From Paenibacillus sp. J45TS6 (lineage in GTDB: Bacteria > Bacillota > Bacilli > Paenibacillales > Paenibacillaceae): 64,000 bases of DNA. Below, piece after piece: positions 17,979 to 25,061 of this stretch (positions are counted from its first letter, which is position 1; every line of letters begins with the position of its first letter). Made by a program: the position numbers and the translations under genes. The stretch spans positions 209,721 through 273,720 of the forward strand of contig NZ_BOSJ01000007.1 in NCBI RefSeq assembly GCF_018403285.1, given 5' to 3'. The notes under the pieces were generated by a model. It was not told the DNA's origin, ran no database searches, and worked only from the letters and a program-made list of their open reading frames with translations.

Positions 17979-18937
17979 TACGAATTTTCCTCCTTCTGTG
18001 ATAAAGTACAGTCCTTTGGCTGGATATGAGGGGCAAAGCTTTCGATAGTTGGATGACGCATCGTCCCCCCAGGTGTCCATTCAAGATAGGTGATGCGAAC
18101 GACGATCTCAGGACGGATCCACAGAGCCCCTTGATATCGGCCTGGCAAATGATCAAAAGGCATTTCGCGGGTGAGAAGGGGCTGGATGCGTTCTGTAAGA
18201 TCCCGCCACTCCTGAGCTGTGAATCTTCCGGTTCCGGCATGACCAATGTATGAAAGTACTCCATCCTCACGGTATAATCCGACAAGCAGAGAGTTGACGA
18301 TATTGTCACGGAGCGTAACGCCGCCAATCACCGCATACAGGTCACCGTTTTTCTTGCGCTTCTGCCAGCGGTTATCTTTTCCGCCCAGCGCATAGGCACT
18401 CGTCAGATCTTTGACCACAACCCCTTCTAGCTGCTGCGCTTTGGTCGCTTCAAAGAGAGCATTTCCGTCCGGGAAATTCTGCACGAGTTGAACAAGAGAC
18501 TGAGGTTTAATGATCTGGTTTAGCCGTTCCTGGCGTTCAGACAGCGGGAGATGAGTAATCCATTCTCCATTCAGATAGAGAAGATCAAATACCATATAGG
18601 TAACAGGTACACTTCGTAATCCTTGCCGTATACTTCGCTCGCTCCGAAGACTGTCCCGCCGCATGATCTCATGAAAAGAGGGTTTACCGTCCGTAAACGC
18701 GATGAGTTCTCCATCCAAAATAAAAGAAGAAGCGGATGAATATACATCCGCCTGACCGAGTTCCGGGTATTGTATTGTTCGATCGTTTCGCTTGCGGTTC
18801 ACGAGGCGTACTTCCTCACCATCATAGTAAGTGAGCATTCGAACACCGTCCCATTTTACCTGAGCAATCCAGGGATGTCCTGAAGGAAACTGTTCGGTTC
18901 GAACGGGTTCAAAAGGAATGACGGGTGTAAGCTTCAT
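17978..18937 (-). CDS. ligD: LigD-type ATP-dependent DNA ligase
   Basis: 319 residues forming a stand-alone LigD ligase domain. Nucleotidyltransferase motif I is KWDGVR near residue 28 (adenylated lysine), motif III SFILDGELIAF near residue 70, motif IV LEGVVVKD near residue 172, motif V WQKRKK near residue 190; the OB-fold half ends with YLEWTPGGTMRHPTI. It seals double-strand breaks with Ku. In B. subtilis ligase and polymerase are fused in one LigD (YkoU); here they are adjacent genes. It lies 29 bases after the CatE-like gene and may share its transcript. Confidence 0.9.
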   Translation of the reverse strand: MKLTPVIPFEPVRTEQFPSGHPWIAQVKWDGVRMLTYYDGEEVRLVNRKRNDRTIQYPELGQADVYSSASSFILDGELIAFTDGKPSFHEIMRRDSLRSERSIRQGLRSVPVTYMVFDLLYLNGEWITHLPLSERQERLNQIIKPQSLVQLVQNFPDGNALFEATKAQQLEGVVVKDLTSAYALGGKDNRWQKRKKNGDLYAVIGGVTLRDNIVNSLLVGLYREDGVLSYIGHAGTGRFTAQEWRDLTERIQPLLTREMPFDHLPGRYQGALWIRPEIVVRITYLEWTPGGTMRHPTIESFAPHIQPKDCTLSQKEENS

Positions 18938-18966
18938 ATATCGCTTCTCCTTATGTGTAAGAGAGA

Positions 18967-19836
18967 TCAGGCGTGAGTGATGCGGATCTGGATACCGAAG
19001 GGATCCATTACTCTAGCTTCCTCCGCTTTGCGGCTGACAGAGACTCCGTTCTGCTCAAGTCTTACGAGAGCTTCTTCATACACGGCCTGATTCTCAAAGA
19101 TAATTGTAAAATAATCAATTCCAACAGCATCCGAAGGAACTTTCGGTGCACCTTTGCCTGCCCATACATTAAGACCAATGTGGTGATGGTATCCGCCTGC
19201 GGATGCGAAGAGGGCATGCATATAGCGGGAAGCGTCTACCACAATATCAAAACCGAGCAGATGATTATAGAAATGACGTGCTTCTTCTAGATCAGAGATA
19301 TGAAAATGTACATGCCCAATGATCGTTCCTGCAGGCAGACCTGTAAAAGGTGTAACTCCCGCAAGTTGCAGCAGGCCTTGTACATCGACAGGATCAGTTC
19401 CCATGATGTAGTTATTATGTTCATCTTTCTTCCAAGTGCTTCTTGGACGATCGGCATAAATCTCAATACCATGTCCATCCGGATCATTAATGTATAATGC
19501 TTCACTGACCGTATGATCGCCTTGACCTATCTCAATACCCGATTCTGCAAGATGTCGTAGTGCAATCCCCAGGGAAGTACGATCAGGAAGTAGAATGGCA
19601 AAATGGTATAGTCCTGCATGGCTTCTTGGTGCAACCTTTTTCGCATTCGGAATCTCTTCCAGAATAAGAAGCGGCGCAGATCCGCCCTTCGCTGTAAAGC
19701 TTGCAACATGTTCTCCGGTACGGGATAACAAGGTGAGACCAACCACTTGTTCATAAAAAAGAATGGACCGTTCCAAGTCGCTTACACGAAGTTTTACTTC
19801 ACCGAGTACGGTATTTGGATGAATAGAATAAGTCAT
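18967..19836 (-). CDS. catE: CatE-like catechol 2,3-dioxygenase (VOC family)
   Basis: 289 residues with two VOC modules: GEVKLRVSDLERSILFYEQVVGL from residue 12 and GHVHFHISDLEEARHFYNHLLGF from residue 170. HVHFHI, YHHHIGLNVW and the acidic residues near both module ends provide the expected metal ligands. Length and arrangement match B. subtilis CatE, which opens catechol rings and is induced by quinones. It lies between ku and the ligase gene on the same strand, an unusual partner. A palindrome upstream (19887-19917) looks like its operator. The ring-cleavage substrate is inferred. Confidence 0.78.
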   Translation of the reverse strand: MTYSIHPNTVLGEVKLRVSDLERSILFYEQVVGLTLLSRTGEHVASFTAKGGSAPLLILEEIPNAKKVAPRSHAGLYHFAILLPDRTSLGIALRHLAESGIEIGQGDHTVSEALYINDPDGHGIEIYADRPRSTWKKDEHNNYIMGTDPVDVQGLLQLAGVTPFTGLPAGTIIGHVHFHISDLEEARHFYNHLLGFDIVVDASRYMHALFASAGGYHHHIGLNVWAGKGAPKVPSDAVGIDYFTIIFENQAVYEEALVRLEQNGVSVSRKAEEARVMDPFGIQIRITHA

Positions 19837-19886
19837 ATGATAAATCCCCCTTATGTAAGTAAATCATTTAGATTAACTAAAATAAA

Positions 19887-19917
19887 TATACTTAATTACT
19901 TTGTGTAAGTAAGTATA
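19887..19917. promoter_or_regulatory. Nested palindrome upstream of the CatE-like gene
   Basis: Core TTACTT-TGTGT-AAGTAA (19896-19912) inside flanking TATAC ... GTATA. Its position just upstream of a CatE-like gene fits an operator for a quinone-sensing HxlR/DUF24-type repressor (CatR/YodB in B. subtilis); that assignment is inference. Confidence 0.5.
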
Positions 19918-19974
19918 AAGTGTTAACCGATTTACGTCAATAAGAAGAATTTATGATAGATAAATTCTATTTTG

Positions 19975-20886
19975 TTACGCTCCCGATTCTTTGGTTTTTG
20001 CAGTTTTGCGTTTTTTTGGTTTTGGCGTAATGACAGGAGTCGTTTCTTCTGATTTAGCTGCAGCTGCCGTTTTCCGCGTCCGTTTCTTGGCTGGCGGTTT
20101 CCCTGGGTCGGTTGGTATCGGCTGCGTAGCTTCAATGCTTGCCTGAAGAGCGGCCATTAGATCAACAACGTTGGTCTCTGGTTTAGCAGGAGCGACTTTG
20201 AATTCTTCTCCCGCCACTTTATGCTGAATCGCATCAAGCAGGCGCAATCGATAGTCATCCGTATATTTTTCAGGCTCAAAAGGAGTAGACAGCTGGTCAA
20301 TCAGCATCTTAGCCATCGTGAGCTCCTTATCATTCACTAGGGTGTTCTCCGGAAGATTCGGAACCTGAGAGATGGGGCGTATTTCGTCAGGATAAAAAAT
20401 CGTTTCGATCGCAAGACATTCATCTAATACACGGATGGCAGCGAGACTGCTTTTCGAGCGAATCGAGATTTTGGCAATACCAATCTTCCCTGTATCCCTC
20501 ATTGCGGACATCAAGAGCTGATAGGCATTAGCACCCGCTTGATCGGGGGACAGATAATATGTTTTCTGAAAATAAATAGGGTCAATATCGGTTAAATTTA
20601 CAAAATCAAGAATGGTAATATTTTTATTAGCTTGATCTGATAATTGCTCGAGTTCCTCTTTTTCAAAAAGGACGAATTTGCCTTTCTCGTATTCGTATCC
20701 TTTTGTGATTTCCTCCCATTTCACTTCAATATCACACGAAGGACATTTACGGATATAGGCAAGCGGACTTCCGCACACGTTATGAATGTAACGCATCGAG
20801 ATATCTTTATCTTCTGTAGCTGAGAACATTTTGACAGGAACATGAACGAGTCCGAAGCTGATGGCTCCCTTCCAGACGGTATGCAT
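19975..20886 (-). CDS. ku: Ku protein, NHEJ end-binding
   Basis: 303 residues. MHTVWKGAISFGLVHVPVKMF and the paired cysteines of CGSPLAYIRKCPSCDIEVKW are typical of bacterial Ku; the core continues to about residue 245, followed by a Pro/Lys/Thr-rich basic tail (KKRTRKTAAAAK, KPKKRKTAKTK) as in Ku proteins that recruit LigD. Ku homodimers ring DNA ends and recruit the ligase and polymerase encoded two genes downstream. A sigma-G-like promoter lies upstream, consistent with forespore expression. TCCTCCTCCTTCT on the plus strand is its strong ribosome site. Confidence 0.93.
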   Translation of the reverse strand: MHTVWKGAISFGLVHVPVKMFSATEDKDISMRYIHNVCGSPLAYIRKCPSCDIEVKWEEITKGYEYEKGKFVLFEKEELEQLSDQANKNITILDFVNLTDIDPIYFQKTYYLSPDQAGANAYQLLMSAMRDTGKIGIAKISIRSKSSLAAIRVLDECLAIETIFYPDEIRPISQVPNLPENTLVNDKELTMAKMLIDQLSTPFEPEKYTDDYRLRLLDAIQHKVAGEEFKVAPAKPETNVVDLMAALQASIEATQPIPTDPGKPPAKKRTRKTAAAAKSEETTPVITPKPKKRKTAKTKESGA

Positions 20887-20941
20887 GATTTCTCCTCCTC
20901 CTTCTACATCATTACATCATTTATCAATCCTGTTTTACTGC

Positions 20942-20971
20942 TATTATGGTCAAAAAAAGCCCGATCTATCC
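20942..20971 (-). promoter_or_regulatory. Sigma-G-like promoter for ku
   Basis: On the minus strand: GGATA (-35, 20967-20971), 18-base spacer, CATAATA (-10, 20942-20948). It fits the forespore sigma-G pattern GHATR-N18-CATNHTA except for one -35 base. Confidence 0.6.
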
Positions 20972-20982
20972 TGATTTCTGAC

Positions 20983-21012
20983 GCATGATCTTCTTTTATA
21001 GCGGGCATAGTA
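20983..21012 (+). promoter_or_regulatory. Sigma-G-like promoter for the sspH operon
   Basis: GCATG (20983-20987), 18-base spacer, CATAGTA (21006-21012). It diverges from the ku promoter with only 11 bases between the two -35 elements. Confidence 0.6.
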
Positions 21013-21045
21013 CATTAAATCATTACTAAAGGGGGAAGCTAAAAG

Positions 21046-21351
21046 ATGACATGGGATGATTCGGATTCGCATGAAGGAAGAGATGGGAAAGATGGATGGG
21101 ATCTTCCTTCTGAGTTTGGAGGACCGGATATGATTACTGTCGACTTGGTGAACTGGGAAGCTGTTACTTCTCCTGAAGATGAAGTAGAGGAATCGTTCGA
21201 GAATACCGCATTTGATGTTGATCGAATGGTGAATGAAGGGCTTGGCGGTGGCGAAGTTACGCGGGATAACGGATATATTGGAGACAGTACGAGTGATGCT
21301 TTATTTGATGAAAGTGAATTTCAAGTGAATGAGAAGAAAGGGGAGGAATAG
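21046..21351 (+). CDS. Small acidic hypothetical protein, likely sporulation-associated
   Basis: 101 residues, strongly acidic (many Asp/Glu, start MTWDDSDSHEGRDGKDGWD), predicted largely disordered, no membrane segment and no cysteine. No family recognised. AAAGGGGGAAGC precedes the ATG, and a sigma-G-like promoter lies 34 bases upstream of it. It is two bases upstream of the sspH-like gene, so both are very probably one forespore transcript. Being in this operon it may be a minor spore protein, but that is inference only. Confidence 0.55.
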   Translation: MTWDDSDSHEGRDGKDGWDLPSEFGGPDMITVDLVNWEAVTSPEDEVEESFENTAFDVDRMVNEGLGGGEVTRDNGYIGDSTSDALFDESEFQVNEKKGEE

Positions 21352-21353
21352 GG

Positions 21354-21536
21354 ATGGAAGCAACTCGCGCAAAAGCGATCTTTGATGCGAAAGAAAATTA
21401 TGCTGTAAAATTAGATGGAGAAAAACCGGTATGGATCGAGCATGTAGATCTAGATAATAAAATGGCAACAGTACAAATCGGAAATAATCCGCTCGATACG
21501 CATACCGTGAATGTAGAGCGACTTGTAGAAGGTTAA
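21354..21536 (+). CDS. sspH: H-type small acid-soluble spore protein
   Basis: 60 residues, the standard SspH length, with RAKAIFDAKENYAV at the N-terminus, the central PVWIEHVDLDNKMATVQ segment and a VNVERLVEG end that match the SspH family pattern. SspH is a minor spore-core protein made in the forespore; its molecular job is not well defined. The ATG follows GGGGAGGAATAGGG and comes two bases after the stop of the acidic protein gene. Diverges as an operon from ku. Confidence 0.8.
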   Translation: MEATRAKAIFDAKENYAVKLDGEKPVWIEHVDLDNKMATVQIGNNPLDTHTVNVERLVEG

Positions 21537-21719
21537 CAGTTATAATTACATGAGAATGCCATAAAGAGCAGAAGGTTAGGAGAACTCGGGGGAGAGGTAA
21601 GTTCCTTCGGGTTCTTTGACTTGTCTTTCGCCTTGCGAGTGATAGTATGGAACTATATAATGAGATGAAGTATTTTGTTATCCTTAAGAAGGATAATGGA
21701 CCGAAAGAAGGTTGGCACA

Positions 21720-22208
21720 TTGGTACAAGAACATCAGGAATGGGTGTTTCACTCTAAAGGTGTACAAGATACAGACAAACTGGCGGCTGTCCTTGCGAAG
21801 TTAGCGGCTCCTGGAACCGTCATTGCACTTGATGGAGATTTGGGTGCGGGAAAGACAGCATTTTCTCAAAGCTTTGCAAGACATCTCGGTGTAGAAGGGG
21901 TTGTGAACAGCCCTACGTTTACACTGATTAAAGAATATAAGGGAAGACTTGCACTATATCATATGGATGTGTACCGCATTTCTCTAGATGAAGCCGAAGG
22001 ACTAGGTCTTGATGAATATTTCTACGGAGATGGTGTAAGTCTGGTAGAATGGTCCAGCATTATCCCTGAATTACTGCCGGAAGCTCATCTGCATATTCAG
22101 ATGGAAGTAACGGGAGCGGAAGAACGAGTGATTCGTTTAGATGGTTACGGAGCACCTTATGCTGCATGGTGTCAGGAATTAAGCAGAAGTGGAGTCGATA
22201 AGGGATGA
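21720..22208 (+). CDS. tsaE: tRNA t6A biosynthesis ATPase TsaE
   Basis: 162 residues. P-loop DGDLGAGKTAFSQ near residue 39, SPTFTLIKEY near residue 65, HMDVYRI near residue 81 and the LVEWSSII segment near residue 105 are TsaE hallmarks. It works with TsaB and TsaD in making N6-threonylcarbamoyladenosine-37 of ANN-decoding tRNAs. Candidate starts are ATG 21696 (only three bases from AGAAGG) and TTG 21720 (eight bases from AAGAAGG); I prefer the TTG, which also gives the usual length. ATGA overlap with tsaB. Confidence 0.92.
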   Translation: MVQEHQEWVFHSKGVQDTDKLAAVLAKLAAPGTVIALDGDLGAGKTAFSQSFARHLGVEGVVNSPTFTLIKEYKGRLALYHMDVYRISLDEAEGLGLDEYFYGDGVSLVEWSSIIPELLPEAHLHIQMEVTGAEERVIRLDGYGAPYAAWCQELSRSGVDKG

Positions 22209-23017
22209 ACGAAGAACATCAGCCGCGTCAGCGGTTTTTGGTGCTTGATACATCGACAGCTGTGCTTGCCGCAGCGGTGATGTCAGAAGAGTCACTAGTA
22301 GCTGAAAGTAATACAAGAGCAGATCGTAATCATGCCGTGCATGTGGTGCAGGCTTTGAAGGATCTGATGGAGAATAGTCAAATAACAAAAGAAGATATAG
22401 CTGGCATCGCTGTCGGCATTGGACCAGGTTCTTATACAGGGGTCCGCATCGCAGTTACGGCGGCCAAAACATTAGCGTGGGCTTGGGGCGTACCTGTAGC
22501 CGCTGTATCTAGTCTTGCAGCGCTTGCTTTAGGCGGGCTGCGTACTTATGTGAACGATATTAGTTTGGTGGAAAATCCTCAAGGGTCACTGGAGAAGTCT
22601 GGCAGCCGCTACTGGGTTGTACCGCTGATGGATGCACGGAGAGGTCAAGCTTATACTGCGTTATTCGAAGGAGAAGGGGGAAGTTCTGAACTGCACCGAA
22701 TGGAGCCTGATGCCATAAGGCTGGTTGATAGCTGGGTAGACGCGATTGCATCGCTGCTGAGTGAACTTCCTTCTTCGGATGCACCGGACGGAATACTTTT
22801 TGTAGGAGATGTAGAGCCTCACAGGCAGACGCTTGAGAAACTTCAGACGATGCAGCCTGAAGTACAGATTCATCTTCGATCTTATGAGATGGAAGGGCGT
22901 TATGTTGGCAAGCTCGGAGCAGTGAAACTGCTTCAAGGGGAGCAGGAAGATATTCATACCTTACTGCCGAATTACACCCAACTTGCAGAAGCGGAAGCAA
23001 ATCTTCTGCGCAAATGA
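22205..23017 (+). CDS. tsaB: tRNA t6A biosynthesis protein TsaB
   Basis: 270 residues, ASKHA fold with LVLDTSTAVLAAAVM at the N-terminus and GIAVGIGPGSYTGVRIAVTAAKTLAWAW near residue 70, the TsaB dimer-interface segment. It is the scaffold that pairs with TsaD. Longer than E. coli TsaB because of insertions after residue 120, common in Firmicutes. Starts inside ATGA at the tsaE stop; rimI follows 18 bases later, so tsaE-tsaB-rimI-tsaD is one operon. Confidence 0.92.
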   Translation: MNEEHQPRQRFLVLDTSTAVLAAAVMSEESLVAESNTRADRNHAVHVVQALKDLMENSQITKEDIAGIAVGIGPGSYTGVRIAVTAAKTLAWAWGVPVAAVSSLAALALGGLRTYVNDISLVENPQGSLEKSGSRYWVVPLMDARRGQAYTALFEGEGGSSELHRMEPDAIRLVDSWVDAIASLLSELPSSDAPDGILFVGDVEPHRQTLEKLQTMQPEVQIHLRSYEMEGRYVGKLGAVKLLQGEQEDIHTLLPNYTQLAEAEANLLRK

Positions 23018-23035
23018 AGGGAGTCGTAGAGCTGC

Positions 23036-23557
23036 ATGGATCGTAAGGAAGAGAAGGGACAGCTCGTTTTCCGGATGATGACGATGCAAGATATACCGGA
23101 TGTCCTCAGGATTGAACAGGATTGTTTTACATTGCCATGGACGGAAAGTGCGTTCGTGAATGAACTTACACATAACCATTTTGCGAAATACATGATAATG
23201 GAACTAGACGGTAAACCGATTGGATATGCAGGAATGTGGACGATCATTGATGAAGCCCATATTACGAATATTGCCGTACTGGAAGCATACCGTGGCAGAA
23301 AGCTCGGAGAGAAGCTGCTTACGGAACTGATGAAGACAGCAGCCTATCTCGGAATGACACGAATGACACTGGAAGTCAGAGTCTCGAATACGGTAGCACA
23401 AGGTTTATATGAGAAAAAAGGATTCAGACCTTCCGGACTTCGTAAAGGATATTATTCAGATAATAATGAAGATGCAATGATTATGTGGGCTGATTTACCC
23501 GCAAGCGTGCACCTGGGTACGGAAGGAACAGAGGAAGGAAGTCTAAGAGATTCATGA
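23036..23557 (+). CDS. rimI: Ribosomal protein S18 N-alpha-acetyltransferase RimI
   Basis: 173 residues, GNAT fold: ITNIAVLEAYRGRKLGEKLLTELM contains the acetyl-CoA-binding R-G-x-x-L/G region near residue 85, and ARGx-like VRVSNTVAQGLYEKKGF follows near residue 118, as in RimI. It acetylates the N-terminus of ribosomal protein S18 and perhaps other proteins. Position between tsaB and tsaD is the usual Firmicutes order. The stop overlaps tsaD's ATG by four bases. The C-terminal tail after residue 155 is poorly conserved. Confidence 0.88.
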   Translation: MDRKEEKGQLVFRMMTMQDIPDVLRIEQDCFTLPWTESAFVNELTHNHFAKYMIMELDGKPIGYAGMWTIIDEAHITNIAVLEAYRGRKLGEKLLTELMKTAAYLGMTRMTLEVRVSNTVAQGLYEKKGFRPSGLRKGYYSDNNEDAMIMWADLPASVHLGTEGTEEGSLRDS

Positions 23558-24594
23558 CACAATCGTCCTTACAAAATACAAGTTATATACTCGCAGTAGA
23601 GACAAGCTGTGATGAAACGTCCGTTTCTGTAATTAAAAATGGACGCGAAGTATTGGTGAACCTGATTGCAAGTCAGATTGAGACACATAAAGCTTTTGGC
23701 GGGGTTGTACCGGAAGTTGCTTCACGTAAGCATGTTGAGGTCATTACGCTCGTTATGGAACAGGCTATTGAAGCATCGGGTATCCAGCCAAAGGATCTAT
23801 CCGCGATTGCCGTTACGCAGGGACCTGGTCTTGTAGGTGCTTTGCTTGTTGGTATCGTTGCTGCCAAAACACTGGCGATGGCTCTTGATAAGCCGCTGAT
23901 TGGAACCCATCATATTGCCGGTCATATCTATGCAAACCGTTTGGTGGAAGAGATTGAATATCCAGCGATGGCACTGGTTGTATCCGGCGGACATACAGAG
24001 CTTACTCATATCCCTTCGGAAGGAAAGTTTGAAGTGATTGGACGTACGCGGGATGATGCAGTAGGTGAAGCTTATGATAAAGTCGCACGTGCACTCGGTT
24101 GTCCTTATCCGGGCGGGCCGCATGTGGACCGGATGGCACATGAGGCGAAGACGGTAACGCCGCTTCCTCGGGTATGGCTTGAACCGGATTCTTATGATTT
24201 CAGCTTCAGTGGTCTAAAGTCCGCCGTACTGAATATTGTTAATCAGGCATCGATGAAAGGCGAGACCCTTGATCGCAGCAGTGTGGCGCGCGGTTTTCAG
24301 GAATCAGTCGTTGAAGTGCTTGTCGAGAAAGCCGTTCGTGCGGTTCGCGCGTATGGTTCCAAGCAGCTTCTGCTAAGCGGAGGGGTTGCTGCGAATAAAG
24401 GTCTGCGCAAGGCACTCGAGGAACGCTGCGCCAAAGAAAACATCAAGCTTCTCATTCCGCCGATGGAATACTGTACTGACAATGCGGCGATGATTGGAGC
24501 AGCAGCCTACCTGAAATGGGAACGCGGCATGTTTTCCGATCTGAAGATGCAAGCAGAACCAGGCTTATCTTTGGAGAATTGGTCTGTAGAGTAA
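23554..24594 (+). CDS. tsaD: tRNA N6-threonylcarbamoyladenosine transferase TsaD
   Basis: 346 residues, Kae1/Qri7/TsaD family. AVETSCDETSVSVIK at the N-terminus, VVPEVASRKHVE near residue 50, GTHHIAGHIYANR (metal-binding HxxxH) near residue 120, VSGGHTEL and FSFSGLKSAV follow. It transfers the threonylcarbamoyl group to A37 of tRNA. It ends the t6A operon; a terminator lies about 65 bases later and the DnaA-box cluster fills the gap to the convergent ABC-F gene. Confidence 0.95.
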   Translation: MTQSSLQNTSYILAVETSCDETSVSVIKNGREVLVNLIASQIETHKAFGGVVPEVASRKHVEVITLVMEQAIEASGIQPKDLSAIAVTQGPGLVGALLVGIVAAKTLAMALDKPLIGTHHIAGHIYANRLVEEIEYPAMALVVSGGHTELTHIPSEGKFEVIGRTRDDAVGEAYDKVARALGCPYPGGPHVDRMAHEAKTVTPLPRVWLEPDSYDFSFSGLKSAVLNIVNQASMKGETLDRSSVARGFQESVVEVLVEKAVRAVRAYGSKQLLLSGGVAANKGLRKALEERCAKENIKLLIPPMEYCTDNAAMIGAAAYLKWERGMFSDLKMQAEPGLSLENWSVE

Positions 24595-24658
24595 GATAGA
24601 AAACACGAAAAATAAGATAAAAAAACACAAAGAATAAGATAAAGAACATAAAGATCAA

Positions 24659-24697
24659 AAAGTCGACATCTTCTATAGATGATCGACTTTTCTTTTT
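24659..24697 (+). terminator. Intrinsic terminator after tsaD
   Basis: AAAGTCGA-CATC ... GATG-ATCGACTTT hairpin followed by TCTTTTTG. Confidence 0.8.
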
Positions 24698-24768
24698 GTG
24701 TGGAAACCAATAAGCAGGATCAAAGCGATTAACTATAAAAAGGTAAATCTGTCAAGTTGTTAACAAAG

Positions 24769-25005
24769 TTATCCACATATCCGGAAGAAAATGGGGATAA
24801 ACCCAAAAAAGTGAGCAATATTACGTTTTCGCAAATAAATGAAAATAACGAAAAATCTTAACATCCATATGTAAGGTAATTTGTGGATAATGTGGATAGA
24901 ATAGTGGATAATATTGGGTTTTCTATGAAAATGGCTTTATAAAGCCAAAAAAACAGCCCAAAGGGCTGTTAAATTGGATTTGTTATCCACTTTTTCTGTG
25001 GATAA
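24769..25005. promoter_or_regulatory. DnaA-box cluster in the tsaD/ABC-F intergenic region
   Basis: Three perfect TTATCCACA boxes (24769-24777 forward; 24882-24890 and 24997-25005 reverse) and three one-mismatch boxes (24891-24899, 24903-24911, 24983-24991) in 237 bases. Boxes 24983-25005 form an inverted repeat TTATCCAC-N7-GTGGATAA. No dnaA/dnaN nearby, so this is an oriC-distal cluster, probably a DnaA titration or regulatory site. Confidence 0.8.
24946..24970 (-). terminator. Intrinsic terminator of the ABC-F gene
   Basis: On the minus strand AACAGCCC-TTT-GGGCTGTT followed by seven T. It lies about 90 bases past the ABC-F stop, within the DnaA-box cluster. Confidence 0.8.
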
Positions 25006-25061
25006 AATTGTTAATTACTTCTTCATACTGTAAATATGTCAATTTAAAGATTTATTTTTTG

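Noticed and set aside
24769-25005. Chromosomal replication origin
   Set aside because: The DnaA boxes are dense, but no dnaA, dnaN or other origin genes are near, and no clear AT-rich unwinding repeat next to DnaA-trios was seen; a DnaA-box cluster away from oriC fits better.
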